Source of the DNA: Pseudomonas poae
GTDB taxonomy: Bacteria > Pseudomonadota > Gammaproteobacteria > Pseudomonadales > Pseudomonadaceae
NCBI GenBank assembly: GCA_004000515.1
Contig: CP034537.1
Location: forward strand, 2,604,001-2,668,000
Direction of reading: 5' to 3'
Length of the DNA stretch: 64,000 nucleotides
Below the pieces are notes generated by a model. It had not been told where the DNA came from, did no database searches, and was given only the letters and a program-made list of their open reading frames with translations. Shown here piece by piece: positions 9,769 through 20,107 of the stretch. How positions within the stretch are numbered: the first letter of the stretch is position 1; every line of letters begins with the position of its first letter. Both the position numbers and the translations under genes were made by a program.

Positions 9769-10872
9769 ATGCCTGTCCAAGCCTTGTTCAAACCGTTCCA
9801 GCTCGGTGCATTGCAATTGTCGACCCGCGTAGTCATGGCGCCCATGACCCGCTCGTTCTCCCCGGGTGGCGTACCCAACTCCAAAGTTATCGAGTACTAC
9901 CGCCGCCGCGCTGCCGCCGGTGTCGGCCTGATCATCACCGAGGGCACCGTGGTCGGCCACCCAGCCTCCAACGGCTACCCCAACGTTCCGCATTTCTACG
10001 GTGAAGCGGCGTTGGCCGGCTGGAAGAAAGTCGTCGACGCGGTGCACGCCGAAGGCGGCAAAATCGTTCCGCAACTGTGGCACGTGGGCAGTGTGCGCCG
10101 TGTCGGCACCGAGCCTGACGCCAGCGTGCCGGCCTACGGCCCGATGGAAAAACTCAAGGACGGCAATGTGGTCGTCCATGGCATGACCCAGCAAGACATC
10201 AAAGACGTGATCAACGCCTTCGCCCAGGCTGCCAAGGATGCCCAGAGCATCGGCATGGACGGTGTGGAGATTCACGGCGCCCACGGCTACCTGGTGGACC
10301 AGTTCTTCTGGGAAGGCAGCAACCAGCGCACCGACGAATACGGCGGCAGCTTGGCCAACCGTTCGCGCTTTGCCATTGAGCTGATCCAGGCGACCCGCGC
10401 AGCGGTAGGCCCTGACTTTCCGATCATCTTCCGTTTCTCGCAGTGGAAGCAGCAGGACTACACCGCCCGCCTTGTGCAAACCCCTGACGCGCTGGGTGAA
10501 TTCCTCAAGCCGTTGTCTGACGCTGGCGTGGACATTTTCCACTGCTCCACCCGTCGTTTCTGGGAGCCGGAATTCGAAGGTTCCGACCTCAACCTCGCCG
10601 GCTGGACCCGCCAGCTCACCGGCAAACCGACCATCACTGTTGGCAGCGTCGGGCTGGACGGCGAGTTCCTGCAATTTATGGTCAACACTGACAAAGTCGC
10701 GCAGCCGGCCAGCCTGGAAAAACTGCTGGAGCGCCTGAACAACGACGAGTTCGACCTGGTTGCCGTGGGTCGTGCACTGCTGGTGGACCCAGACTGGGCA
10801 GTCAAAGTGCGCGAAGGGCGCGAGAGCGACATCTTACCGTTCAGTCGTGAGGCGTTGACGACCCTGGTGTAA
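9769..10872 (+). CDS. NADH:flavin oxidoreductase, old yellow enzyme family
   Basis: 367 residues with a full OYE (beta/alpha)8 barrel: FMN-binding APMTRS near 24, the catalytic pair region GVEIHGAHGYLVDQFFWEGSNQRTDEYGG cut as GVEIHGAHGYL / DQFF / NQRTDEYGG, and the C-terminal VAVGRALLVDPDW. It uses FMN and NAD(P)H to reduce activated alkenes or related electrophiles; the natural substrate is unknown. GGAG precedes the start. Its 3' end overlaps the convergent glycosyltransferase gene by 32 bases. Confidence 0.93.
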   Translation: MPVQALFKPFQLGALQLSTRVVMAPMTRSFSPGGVPNSKVIEYYRRRAAAGVGLIITEGTVVGHPASNGYPNVPHFYGEAALAGWKKVVDAVHAEGGKIVPQLWHVGSVRRVGTEPDASVPAYGPMEKLKDGNVVVHGMTQQDIKDVINAFAQAAKDAQSIGMDGVEIHGAHGYLVDQFFWEGSNQRTDEYGGSLANRSRFAIELIQATRAAVGPDFPIIFRFSQWKQQDYTARLVQTPDALGEFLKPLSDAGVDIFHCSTRRFWEPEFEGSDLNLAGWTRQLTGKPTITVGSVGLDGEFLQFMVNTDKVAQPASLEKLLERLNNDEFDLVAVGRALLVDPDWAVKVREGRESDILPFSREALTTLV

Positions 10873-12043
10873 TGGGCGAGAGGACGGGCAGTGGATGCCC
10901 GTCCTTGCACACGCCCCGCAACTGGCGTTCAAACTGCTCGATAATCGCCGGCCAGCCCTGGCGGCTGGCATGCTGGCGCGCATTCAGGCGCATGCGGCGC
11001 AAGCTTTCGGCGTCCTCCAGCAACCAATTGGCGGCATCACAAAAAGCGCCCTCATCACCCGGCATTGCCAGCACACCGTTGTAGCCGTGGCGAATATGCT
11101 GGGTCGCAGCGGCCTGGTCATAGGCCACCACGCCCAACCCTGACGCCATCGCTTCCAGCACCACGTTGCCGAAGGTTTCAGTGAGGCTGGGGAACAGGAA
11201 CACATCGCCCGATGCGTAATGCCGTGCCAGCTCTTCGCCGCGCAAGGTACCGCAGAAAATCGCCTCTGGCAGCTCCTTTTCCAGCGTTGCCCGTTGCGGG
11301 CCGTCGCCGACGATGATCAGTTTCATCTGGCGCAATGGATAGGTGTCCTGCAGCGTCTCGAAGCAGCGCTTGAGCAAACCGAGGTTCTTTTCCTGCGCCA
11401 ATCGGCCCACATAAAGCACCGCGGTTTGCTCACTGTTCAAAGCCCAGCTTTCCCGCAGCGCGTTATCGCGTTTTGCCGGATGGAACAATTGACTGTCCAC
11501 CCCGCGCGCCAACATCCCCAGGCGCTCGAAATGTCGTCGCTCCAATTCCAGGCGCTGGCTGGCGCTGGGCACCAGGGTCAAGGTCGAACGGTTGTGGAAC
11601 CAGCGCAGATAGTGAGTGACCATCCGGCTCAGCATGCTCAAGCCGTATTGGTTCGAGTACTGCTGGAAGTTGGTGTGAAAGCCGCTGACCACGCTGATTC
11701 CTAGGCGGCGGGCTGCACGCAAAGCCGATAGCCCCAGAGGACCCTCTGTCGCGATGTACAGCACGTCCGGACGCTGACGGGTCCAGCGCCGCAGCAGTTT
11801 ATGCATCGACGATTGGCCCCATTGCAGGCCCGGGTAACCCGGTAGCGGCCAGCCACGGCATAGCAGCAACTCGTCGTCACTGGGGCGGCTCTGGTCGCTG
11901 CCCTGGCGCGGGCGCACCAGCTCGACCTGATGGCCGCGTGCGCGTAAACCCTCGCACAGGCGGCCAAGGGTATTGGCCACCCCGTTGATCTCCGGCGGGA
12001 AGGTTTCGGTAATCAGAGTGATGTGAAGCGAGGCTGTCGTCAT
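10841..12043 (-). CDS. Group 1 glycosyltransferase
   Basis: 400 residues of GT-B fold, GT4 type. The N-terminal acceptor domain opens LHITLITETFPPEINGVANT. The C-terminal nucleotide-sugar domain has YVGRLAQEKN, GDGPQRATLEKELP and the E-x7-E signature in PSLTETFGNVVLEAMASGLG. It resembles cytoplasmic mannosyltransferases that glycosylate lipid acceptors; donor and acceptor are not known. The start at 12043 is preferred because the conserved part begins at once; ATG at 12076 lacks a ribosome-binding site. It overlaps the OYE gene tail to tail. Confidence 0.88.
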   Translation of the reverse strand: MTTASLHITLITETFPPEINGVANTLGRLCEGLRARGHQVELVRPRQGSDQSRPSDDELLLCRGWPLPGYPGLQWGQSSMHKLLRRWTRQRPDVLYIATEGPLGLSALRAARRLGISVVSGFHTNFQQYSNQYGLSMLSRMVTHYLRWFHNRSTLTLVPSASQRLELERRHFERLGMLARGVDSQLFHPAKRDNALRESWALNSEQTAVLYVGRLAQEKNLGLLKRCFETLQDTYPLRQMKLIIVGDGPQRATLEKELPEAIFCGTLRGEELARHYASGDVFLFPSLTETFGNVVLEAMASGLGVVAYDQAAATQHIRHGYNGVLAMPGDEGAFCDAANWLLEDAESLRRMRLNARQHASRQGWPAIIEQFERQLRGVCKDGHPLPVLSPITPGSSTPHD

Positions 12044-12097
12044 GACCCACAGTGTCACCGTGGGCCATGTCGTCATTGTGTCATTGGGATGATGGAT

Positions 12098-12862
12098 TTA
12101 TGACTTGGCTACAGTCTGCCGTGCCATCGCCTCGGCGCCTTGCTCACGCACCCAGAACAACGTCGCCCCGGCCACTGCCGCCGGCATCATCAGCAGGTTG
12201 ACCACCGGCACCAGCAACACCAGGTAAACGATGCCGCCGAAGCTCATGCTCTGCCAGCGTTTCTGGCGCAGCCAGGCAAGCATTTCGTTCCAGCCCAGCT
12301 TGTGGTTGTCGGCCGGGTAGTCGATGTATTGGATAGCCATCATCCAAACGCCAAACAGCAGCCACAACGGCGCTGCGACCAGGTTGACCACCGGAATGAA
12401 CGACAGGATAAACAGGCCGATGGCCCGGGGCAGGAAGTAGCCCAGCTTGCGCATTTCGCGCGCCAGGGTACGCGGCACCATGGCAATCAGCTCGCCCCAG
12501 CTGAAAGCCGGGAAGTCATCGGTGCCTCGCACCACCACTTCGACTTTCTCCGAGAGAAAGCCGTTGAACGGTGCGGCGATGATGTTGGCAAGCATGGTGA
12601 AGGTGAAAAACACCATCAGCACCACCAGCACCACGAACAACGGCCACAGCAGGTAATTCAAAAAGCTCAGCCAACTCGGCAACGTCGGCATCAGGGTATC
12701 GACCCACAGGCTGAACTGATGGCCGGCGAAATAAATCAAGCCGACGAACAGCACCAGGTTGATCGCCAGCGGCAGCAACACAAACAGCCGCAAGCCTGGG
12801 CTCAACACCAGTTTGAGGCCTTCACGCAGGTATTGCGGGCCAGAAAGAGCAGGGGCGGGCAT
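12098..12862 (-). CDS. cysZ: Sulfate transporter CysZ
   Basis: 254 residues with several long hydrophobic helices ([38 protein letters not shown]; the [20 protein letters not shown] segment). The conserved signatures include [13 protein letters not shown] and [10 protein letters not shown]. It is an inner-membrane sulfate uptake protein feeding cysteine synthesis. The start at 12862 has GGAG seven bases upstream; longer frames lack support. It is divergent from trxB. Confidence 0.93.
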   Translation of the reverse strand: MPAPALSGPQYLREGLKLVLSPGLRLFVLLPLAINLVLFVGLIYFAGHQFSLWVDTLMPTLPSWLSFLNYLLWPLFVVLVVLMVFFTFTMLANIIAAPFNGFLSEKVEVVVRGTDDFPAFSWGELIAMVPRTLAREMRKLGYFLPRAIGLFILSFIPVVNLVAAPLWLLFGVWMMAIQYIDYPADNHKLGWNEMLAWLRQKRWQSMSFGGIVYLVLLVPVVNLLMMPAAVAGATLFWVREQGAEAMARQTVAKS

Positions 12863-13140
12863 GGAAAACTCCGAGCAAAGGGGCGAACGCGCCGACCTTA
12901 CCGGCTTTGCCACACAGGCGAAAGCGGCGACATCAGCTGTAACAAACGCGTCGATCAACCGACTCGACTGCATAGAGACCACCTATGAGCTGGATTGTTA
13001 TTCCGTATTTCCTTAATCTTGCCCCCCTCTATACGCTGCACCCATTATTTTTCAGGACGTGCGAGTTCAAGCCTTCCCAAGTGCTTCGCGGTCCTTTTTT
13101 ATTCCAGCCGCCTTGTTGTCCGGGTGGTCGATAGGAGTGA

Positions 13141-14105
<965 letters not shown>

Positions 14106-14117
14106 ACCCGTTGAACT

Positions 14118-14145
14118 AAAAAACCGGCTGCGAGGCCGGTTTTTT
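14118..14145 (+). terminator. Rho-independent terminator after trxB
   Basis: AAAACCGGC and GCCGGTTTTTT form a stem with a short loop and a T6 tail, 13 bases after the trxB stop. The A run on the left makes it potentially bidirectional. Confidence 0.85.
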
Positions 14146-14179
14146 GTGTCCGCAATTCAAACAACACCACAGGATAAAT

Positions 14180-14250
14180 GTGGGAGCTGGCTTGCCTGCG
14201 ATAGCGGTGTGTCAGCCACCACCGCCATCGCGGGCAAGCCCGGCTCCCAC
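14180..14250. repeat. REP pair (REPIN)
   Basis: GTGGGAGCTGGCTTGCCTGC and GCGGGCAAGCCCGGCTCCCAC face each other between the convergent trxB and HopJ genes. Confidence 0.9.
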
Positions 14251-14273
14251 ATTGACCGAGTTCTGCTCTTGGA

Positions 14274-14613
14274 TCAGCGGCGGGTCAGGGGTTGTGCCGT
14301 GAACTTCACCCCGGCCAGACCATGCGCAATCAACGCACGGATGTTGCCATGGTCACTCCCCCTCAGGCGTCGCCACCACAGAACGGTAATGCTCGCCAAA
14401 CGCCAGCAACGCTTCCTGGTCAGTCAAGCCTTCCAGCAACGCCAAACCCAACGTCTTGCACGACCCTTCATTCTGTCCAGCAGCGTTTTCCACGTCGCCA
14501 TTGGTGAAGGCTTGTGGCTGGTAGTCGTAACTTGCGGCCACAAACGCCAAGGTGTCGGCAAAAACGTGTTCGCCGCTATTGAGGCTGGCGCGCAGGGCAT
14601 TCAAATCAGTCAT
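14274..14613 (-). CDS. HopJ-type III effector family protein, frameshifted
   Basis: 112 residues after repair. The N-terminal part reads LRASLNSGEHVFADTLAF and QNEGSCKTLGLALLEGL, as in the HopJ family, widespread small proteins of unknown function whose name comes from a Pseudomonas syringae effector. The frame stops early at a run of five G (14358-14362 on the plus strand, as C5). Removing one restores SDHGNIRALIAHGLAGVKF and a normal end at 14274. It overlaps the DUF1244 gene by eight bases (ATGACTGA), implying coupled translation. Effector function should not be assumed. Confidence 0.8.
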
Positions 14614-14902
14614 GGGTTTTTCCTTTGGCGAACGCCGCTTGTTGGTCGGCGCTGGCTTCTTTCTGGTATTGGGCTTTCCACTCGGCGTACGGCATGCCGT
14701 ACACCACTTCGCGGGCGTCATCGAGGCTCAGCTCGATATGGCGCTCATCGGCCTCGGCCTTGTACCACTTGGACAAGCAGTTACGGCAGAAACCGGAGAG
14801 GTTCATCAGGTCGATGTTCTGCACATCCTTGCGGCTGTCCAGGTGCGCCACCAGCCGGCGGAAGGCGGCGGCTTCGAGTTCGAGGCGTTGTTGGTCGTTC
14901 AT
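14606..14902 (-). CDS. DUF1244 domain-containing protein
   Basis: 98 residues. Nearly the whole protein is the DUF1244 domain, with MNLSGFCRNCLSKWYKAEAD containing two close Cys (FCRNC) that could bind metal or form a disulfide, and MPYAEWKAQYQKEA. A GTG at 14911 is an alternative start. It lies between folX and the HopJ gene in the same direction. No function is established. Confidence 0.88.
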   Translation of the reverse strand: MNDQQRLELEAAAFRRLVAHLDSRKDVQNIDLMNLSGFCRNCLSKWYKAEADERHIELSLDDAREVVYGMPYAEWKAQYQKEASADQQAAFAKGKTHD

Positions 14903-14925
14903 AGGGTTCACGCAAATCTCTAGAG

Positions 14926-15297
14926 TTAGCGGCTGGCCGCCAGGGTAATCGACACCGACTCGGCAAAGCGCAGCGCATGGGGCTTGTCCACTTCGACTTC
15001 GGCGTACAGCACCGATTCATTGCCCATCACCAGGTCCAGCAGTTCCTGGGTCAGGCGCTCCAGCAGGGCGAAGCGGTTGCCCTCGACGTGAGCAATGATC
15101 GCTTTGGTGATGGTGCGGTAGTTCAGCGCGTGGTCGATGTCATTGTCGCGCACGGCGTCCTGCGCGGCATACAGGATGGTCAGGTTGATCAGCACATCCT
15201 GCTTGTTGAGGATCTCGTCCTCATTGATGCCGATGTAGGTGCGCAGGCACAGGTCCTTGACCCGGATGCGCGCCATGCCTGGTTGAAGTTGTGGCAT
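14926..15297 (-). CDS. folX: Dihydroneopterin triphosphate 2'-epimerase
   Basis: 123 residues of the FolB/FolX tunnelling fold: [19 protein letters not shown] at the N-terminus and [14 protein letters not shown] with [15 protein letters not shown] at the C-terminus. FolX epimerises dihydroneopterin triphosphate to the monapterin form. The context (folE and folM just upstream, as in the monapterin pathway) favours FolX over FolB. The start at 15297 is two bases from the folE stop, so the genes are tightly coupled. Confidence 0.9.
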   Translation of the reverse strand: MPQLQPGMARIRVKDLCLRTYIGINEDEILNKQDVLINLTILYAAQDAVRDNDIDHALNYRTITKAIIAHVEGNRFALLERLTQELLDLVMGNESVLYAEVEVDKPHALRFAESVSITLAASR

Positions 15298-15299
15298 TG

Positions 15300-15860
15300 C
15301 TACTTGCTCCGTCCGATCAGTTGCAGGAACTCCATGCGCGTGGTGTTCGATTCGCGGAACGCGCCGAGCATCACCGAGGTGTTCATGGTTGAATTCTGTT
15401 TTTCCACGCCGCGCATCATCATGCACATGTGCTTGGCTTCGATCACCACCGCCACGCCGGCGGCCTGGGTCACGGACTGGATGGCGTCGGCGATTTGCCG
15501 CGTGAGGTTTTCCTGGATCTGCAGGCGCCGCGCATACATGTCGACGATGCGCGCCAATTTCGACAGGCCCAGCACCTTGCCGGTCGGAATATAGGCCACG
15601 TGGGCCTTGCCGATAAAGGGCAGCAGATGATGCTCACACAGCGAGTACAACTCGATGTCCTTGAGGATCACCATCTCGTCGTTGTCGGAGGTGAACAGTG
15701 CGCCGTTGACGATTTCTTCCAGGTTCTGCTCGTAGCCATGGCACAGGTACTGCATCGCCTTGGCGGCACGCTTAGGGGTGTCGAGCAGGCCTTCACGCTC
15801 CGGGTCTTCGCCCAGGCCTTTGAGAATCTCGCGGTAGTGTTGGGGCAGGGATAAGGTCAT
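15300..15860 (-). CDS. folE: GTP cyclohydrolase I
   Basis: 186 residues. Zinc and active-site motifs are present: [20 protein letters not shown] with Cys and two His, and the third ligand Cys in [14 protein letters not shown]. It converts GTP to dihydroneopterin triphosphate, feeding folX and folM. Start at 15860. It sits 20 bases after folM. Pseudomonads often hold more than one folE copy; here it is in the monapterin operon facing the LitR-like regulator. Confidence 0.95.
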   Translation of the reverse strand: MTLSLPQHYREILKGLGEDPEREGLLDTPKRAAKAMQYLCHGYEQNLEEIVNGALFTSDNDEMVILKDIELYSLCEHHLLPFIGKAHVAYIPTGKVLGLSKLARIVDMYARRLQIQENLTRQIADAIQSVTQAAGVAVVIEAKHMCMMMRGVEKQNSTMNTSVMLGAFRESNTTRMEFLQLIGRSK

Positions 15861-15880
15861 ACAACATCCTCACAAACGGC

Positions 15881-16590
15881 TTACTTGATATGCCGCCCGC
15901 CGTTGACGGTCAGGGTGGTACCGGTGACATAAGGGTTATCCAGCAGGTAACGCACGCTCTGGTAGATCACCTCGGGCCCGGGTTCGATGCCCAGTGCCGA
16001 CTTGGCCAGCACCTTGGCGCGGTAGGCCGCGTCATCGCCTTCGTTGAACATCACCATTGCCGGGGCAATGCCGTTGACCTTGATCGACGGCGCGAACTGC
16101 GCGGCGAACGACAGCGTGAGGCTGTCGAGCCCGGCCTTGGTGGCGCAATAGGCGATGTGCTGGCGGCTACCCTGCGCACCACGTCATCGCTGATATGCAC
16201 GATGTCGGCGGGTGTCGAGCGTTGCAGCAAGGGTGAACAATGCAGGTTGATCAGGTACGGCGCAAGCATGTGCACGCTGAACATGTCGGTAAACGCGCGG
16301 CTTTCTTCGCCAGGCGTTTCTGCGATCCAGGCCGAGGCGTTGTGGATGATTGCGCGCAGGCTTTGGGTGTGGGTGTTCAGCGTTGCGATAAACGCCAGGA
16401 TGCCGGCCTCATTGGAGAAATCGGCAAACACACCGATCGCGCCGCGTTCGCGCAAGGCTTGCACGCCGGGGCGTTCGCTGCGGTAGCTGAAAATCACCGA
16501 GTGGCCTTCGTCCAGCAAGCGCTGGGCGCAATGCAGGCCGACACGCTGGCCGGCGCTGGTGATCAGGATCGGGGCGTTCGTTGCAGTCAT
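15881..16590 (-). CDS. folM: Dihydromonapterin reductase FolM (SDR), frameshifted
   Basis: 236 residues after repair. The Rossmann start is PILITSAGQRVGLHCAQRLL, with the FolM-type T-x-A-x-x-R-V-G in place of TGxxxGIG; IIHNASAW and ADIVHISDD follow. The frame breaks at CCC 16170-16172 (plus strand). Adding one base restores RRGSRQHIAYCATKAGLDSL, with the catalytic Y-x-x-x-K, and an end at 15881 (VNGGRHIK). It reduces dihydromonapterin to the tetrahydro form with NADPH. First of folM-folE-folX. Confidence 0.9.
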
Positions 16591-16645
16591 GGAGGGCTCG
16601 ATTCGCTGGCAGGCTCAAATCATACCAGCGACCGGGCCCCTGTAC

Positions 16646-17206
16646 TCACGCGGCGGCTTCGGTGGCCTTGCGCGGTGTGGGCGTGGGGTGCAGCCAGTTG
16701 GCCAGCAGGTGAGTCGACAGCGGAATGAACAAGTAAACCATCAGCGGCGTGAGGGCCAGGGTGCTGACGAACACACGGGGGAGCAGGTCCAACTCACTGA
16801 GCAACGGGCCCAGTACAAAGTTGAAGATCAGCGACACCGGAAAAAACGCCAGCCAGATCGCCACGGCTTGTTTCCAGCGTGGCGGGCGTGCGCCGACTGC
16901 GCCGAACCAGCCATCAATGCCACTCACGCGATGTTCCGATGGGTTGGCAAACAGCTCGCTGCCACGGCTTAACCAGGTACTGCGCGAGGCGGAGAATTCC
17001 CAGGCATGCAGGGTCTTCTCATCGGCGAAGCGGAAAATGATCTGGAACTCATCATCATTGGGCGGCGGGGCAAGTACGCCCGAACCCAGGTAACCGGGGA
17101 AGTCGGTGGCCAATTGCTCGCCTTCACGCAGCCAGGCCATCAATTCTTCGTAGCGACCCTTGGCCACGCGACGCGCAACCATCAGGGTGACGGGAGAGGT
17201 AGACAT
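16646..17206 (-). CDS. Antibiotic biosynthesis monooxygenase (ABM) domain membrane protein
   Basis: 186 residues. The N-terminal ABM ferredoxin-like domain (about 1-100) has VTLMVARRVAKGRYEEL, FPGYLGSGVL and the FQIIFRFADEKTLHAWE stretch. Two hydrophobic helices follow (VAIWLAFFPVSLIFNFVLGP and VFVSTLALTPLMVYLFIPL). It is membrane-anchored with a cytoplasmic domain likely. GGAG lies upstream of the start. It precedes the folM operon in the same direction and faces the LitR-like gene across 216 bases. Substrate unknown. Confidence 0.85.
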   Translation of the reverse strand: MSTSPVTLMVARRVAKGRYEELMAWLREGEQLATDFPGYLGSGVLAPPPNDDEFQIIFRFADEKTLHAWEFSASRSTWLSRGSELFANPSEHRVSGIDGWFGAVGARPPRWKQAVAIWLAFFPVSLIFNFVLGPLLSELDLLPRVFVSTLALTPLMVYLFIPLSTHLLANWLHPTPTPRKATEAAA

Positions 17207-17227
17207 TGTGTATCTCCGTATTTGTGG

Positions 17228-17254
17228 GTGCACTTGACCGGGTAGGCGGTGCAC
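17228..17254. promoter_or_regulatory. Paired GTGCAC motifs between ABM and LitR-like genes
   Basis: GTGCAC occurs at 17228-17233 and 17249-17254, 21 bases centre to centre (two helical turns), in the shared upstream region. Each is a palindrome. They could be an operator for the MerR-type regulator; this is a positional inference only. Confidence 0.3.
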
Positions 17255-17422
17255 CAGGCATAGCGGCGGGTAGAGCTGCTACGCTTGAAAAAAGCAGGCA
17301 AGGATTATTCCTGTTTTGCCAAAATACGCCAGACACTTCTGACGGACCGCCGAAAACCTTGAATCAGGTGCGCTAAACAGCGTTAAATGCGACCCTCCCT
17401 ACATGGACGTTTTCGACTCCAG

Positions 17423-18378
17423 ATGCCCGAAATCACTGCTCCTCTTCGCGAAACCGCATCCGCTATCCACGGCGATAGCGAGGTGTTGTTCCCGATTCGC
17501 GAAGTTGCGCGCATGACAGGCGTGAACCCCGTCACACTGCGCGCCTGGGAACGGCGCTACGGTTTGATCCAGCCGGTTCGCACCGAAAGTGGGCATCGGC
17601 TGTACTCAAGCACTGATATCGACACCGTGCACCGCATCCTCGATTGGATCGAGCGCGGCGTTGCGGTGAGCAAAGTCGGGAGAATCCTTGCCCGTGACGC
17701 TCAGCACGCCGAAACTGCTGCGCTCGCAAGAGCTGACACGGAGGTGGACTGGAGCCAGTGGCAGAGCCAACTGCGCTCGGCCGTCAGCGCCTTCGACGAC
17801 CGTCAACTCGACCGGCTCTACGGCCAGATCTTCTGCGCCTATCCCATCGACGTGGTGTTTGAAGATATTTTGATGCCGCTGTGGCAACAGTTGCTGCGTC
17901 ATCAGGGCCACTTTGGCCAAGCCAGTGAATGGCTGTTCTACGACAACTTCCTGCGTTCACGCACTGCCCAACGCCTGCAACTGGCCTGTGCTGCGCCGGT
18001 GCCCAGGGTACTGCTGTCGGCCATTGCCGGAGAGTGCCGTGAGCTGGAACTACTGGTGGCCGGTGTGTTGATGTCGGGAGAGAAATACTCGGTCAAGGTG
18101 GTCGGTGTCGGCCAGCCTTTCGATGAACTGACGCTGGTGTGTGAAAAGACCCGCCCCCAGGCGCTGGTGCTTTTTCCAACCGCTCCCCGAGTAGCGAGCT
18201 GCCGCTGCGGCTCCAGCGCCTGGCGCTGACGTTGGATTGTCCCTTGCTGCTGGCCGGCGATGCGTCAGACCTGATCCAGCCCGACTTGTCGGGTTCTTCC
18301 ATCGGCTGCCTGGGCAATGAAGGGCGCTTGATGCAGCGCCGCTTGCAGCAGTTTCTAAGTGGTCACCTGGACACCTGA
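17423..18378 (+). CDS. MerR-family regulator with degenerate B12-binding domain (class II LitR-like), frameshifted
   Basis: 318 residues after repair. The MerR HTH (FPIREVARMTGVNPVTLRAW, ERRYGLIQPVRTESGHRLY) is followed by a CarH/LitR-like helical and Rossmann region. The cobalamin-ligand motifs of CarH are missing: SEWLFYDNFL stands where the W-x9-E-H segment is expected, and no D-x-H loop is seen. This fits class II LitR of Pseudomonas, which works with a LOV protein instead of binding B12. The frame breaks at T5 18171-18175; one more T restores the C-terminus to 18378. Divergent from the ABM-fol genes. Confidence 0.85.
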
Positions 18379-18380
18379 TC

Positions 18381-18987
18381 TCAGGCGTGGACTTCGGGGT
18401 GCACCAGGCGGTGCTGATGCAGGATGAACTGGCGCAGGCGCTCGGTTTCGTCGGCATCGGCCTGGCTTAGCCGATAGGCGAACAGCCCGCGCGCGGTTTC
18501 GCGCTCGAACGTCCCGCGCAGCGCAATGCGCTCATAGCCCGAAGGACTGAACCACAGGGAGAAGGTTTTGGGCGGTTTGACCCGGCCACGTATCTCAACC
18601 AACACACCCTTGAACGACACTTCATGCACCCACAACGCGCTGGCGTGCCCCCTGATGTTTTCCAGCGCCACCGCTGCTTCCAGCGCCAGGCGCCACGGGC
18701 GAATCATGGGGCCGTCTTCGAAGATCGTCGGCACGCCCAGGCGCAGGTGCACCGCGTGAAACTCATCTTCCACCAGATGCAGGGGGGAACGTGAGTTGCT
18801 GGTTGTCGAACTGCGCCTGGATCGTCACGTGGTCGTGGGCGGCCAGGCGAGTGAGCAAATCACGAATCTGTGCGCCGCCGTTGACGGTCAGGCTCGACGA
18901 TGCATCCCGCAGGTTGAGCTGCGGGTTGTGGTGCATCATCTGAATGAAATCCAGCTCGTCCTGCGTCAACAATGTGTCGCGTTGCAT
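18381..18987 (-). CDS. PilZ-domain protein, frameshifted
   Basis: 201 residues after repair. The N-terminal part (RDTLLTQDELDFIQMMHHNP) resembles the leader of YcgR/PilZ-type proteins. The C-terminal PilZ-like domain contains ALWVHEVSFKGVLVEIRG, where E-V-S-F-K-G approximates the [D/N]-x-S-x-x-G cyclic-di-GMP motif. The frame breaks at a run of six G (18782-18787, C on the coding strand); removing one joins FPLHLVEDEFHAVHLRLG. It is convergent with the LitR-like gene (two-base gap) and downstream of the LOV gene. c-di-GMP binding is inferred. Confidence 0.8.
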
Positions 18988-19045
18988 GGGGCTTGCTCAA
19001 GGGCTAAGTGTTAAAACGCCATTATCCTCTTAATGACCGTTTTTT

Positions 19046-19512
19046 CTAATTAATGTTAGATCCGCCCGTCGCTTTGAGTGCGGCCAGCTCGGCCTTGAGC
19101 TCGGCCACTTGGGCTTCCAGCTGGGACACACGTTGTTGGGCTTTGACCTGGACCGTGACGTCTTTTGCACGCCCACGAAGTACGTCTGCTTGTCAGCCGG
19201 GTTGTAAGTGGTTGATAGCGAAAGCTCATTCCAGAAGTGCGTGCCGTCCTTGCGAAAGTTGCGCAGGGTTTCACGGCAAGTGCCGCCGCTGGCGAGGGCT
19301 TCGCGGATAGCGATCAGGGCCGGTTGATCACGGTCGCCGGACTGCAGGAAACGACAGTCCTGGTAGAGGATCTCGTCGCGGGAATAGCCGGTCAGCCGCT
19401 CGAAAGCCGGATTGACGTAGATCAGCGGCAAGTCCTTGCCTTCCCGTTCGGCGATAACGATACCGTCGTTGGATGCGTTGATGACCATTTGCATCAGTTG
19501 GGCGTTAATCAT
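19046..19512 (-). CDS. Short LOV photoreceptor (PAS/LOV), frameshifted
   Basis: 155 residues after repair, the length of the short LOV proteins of P. putida and P. fluorescens. The LOV core runs about 15-120. The flavin-adduct Cys is C53 in LYQDCRFLQSGDRDQ, where most LOV proteins have NCRFLQ, as in the P. putida short LOV proteins. FRKDGTHFWNELSLS and TYFVGVQKDVT follow, then a C-terminal coiled coil (VSQLEAQVAELKAELAALKA). No effector domain. The frame breaks at TTTT 19163-19166; one base restores it. Probably signals blue light to the LitR-like regulator. Confidence 0.88.
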
Positions 19513-19651
19513 TGCGGGCAAATCCGTGCTTTAAGGTTGTCGCAAGTCTAAGACAACGTAGCAATCTGTCCATGTGATCGAGACGTTTTTTCGTCCGCCG
19601 CAGTTGAGCTGCTAACATCCCACGCTTTCGCTCAACTACAGGATCAGATTG

Positions 19652-20107
19652 ATGAAAGTCGCCATCCTTTCCGGCTCGGTCTACGGCACGGCGGAAGAAG
19701 TTGCCCGCCACGCCGCCGGTATCCTCAACGCAGCCGGTTTCGACGCCTGGCACAACCCCCGCGCCACCTTGGCGGATGTGCAAGCGTTTGCACCGGATGC
19801 GTTCCTGGCGGTGACATCCACCACCGGCATGGGTGAGCTGCCCGACAACCTGCAACCGCTTTACTCCACCCTTCGCGATCAACTGCCCGCGGCCTTCCGT
19901 GGCCTTCCCGGCGCAGTGATTGGCCTGGGCGACGCCAGCTACGGCGACACCTTCTGCGGCGGCGGCGAGCAAATGCGCGAGCTGTTCGGCGAGTTGGGTG
20001 TGCGTGAGGTGCTGCCGATGCTGCGCCTGGACGCCAGCGAAAGCGTCACCCCCGAGGCCGACGCCGAACCCTGGTTGGCCGAGTTGGTCACTGCACTGCG
20101 CGGTTGA
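19652..20107 (+). CDS. Flavodoxin (MioC-like)
   Basis: 151 residues, flavodoxin fold. The phosphate loop for FMN is LSGSVYGTAEEVARH at 6-20; STTGMGELPDNL and IGLGDASYGDTFCGGG form the ring-binding loops. It is a small cytoplasmic electron carrier. A preceding in-frame TTG at 19649 is less likely. Its last 20 bases overlap the convergent cidR gene. Redox partners are unknown. Confidence 0.9.
   Translation: MKVAILSGSVYGTAEEVARHAAGILNAAGFDAWHNPRATLADVQAFAPDAFLAVTSTTGMGELPDNLQPLYSTLRDQLPAAFRGLPGAVIGLGDASYGDTFCGGGEQMRELFGELGVREVLPMLRLDASESVTPEADAEPWLAELVTALRG

Noticed and set aside
14274..14613. Type III secreted effector
   Set aside because: HopJ-family proteins are widespread in bacteria without type III secretion, and no secretion genes are near; the family name is kept without the function.
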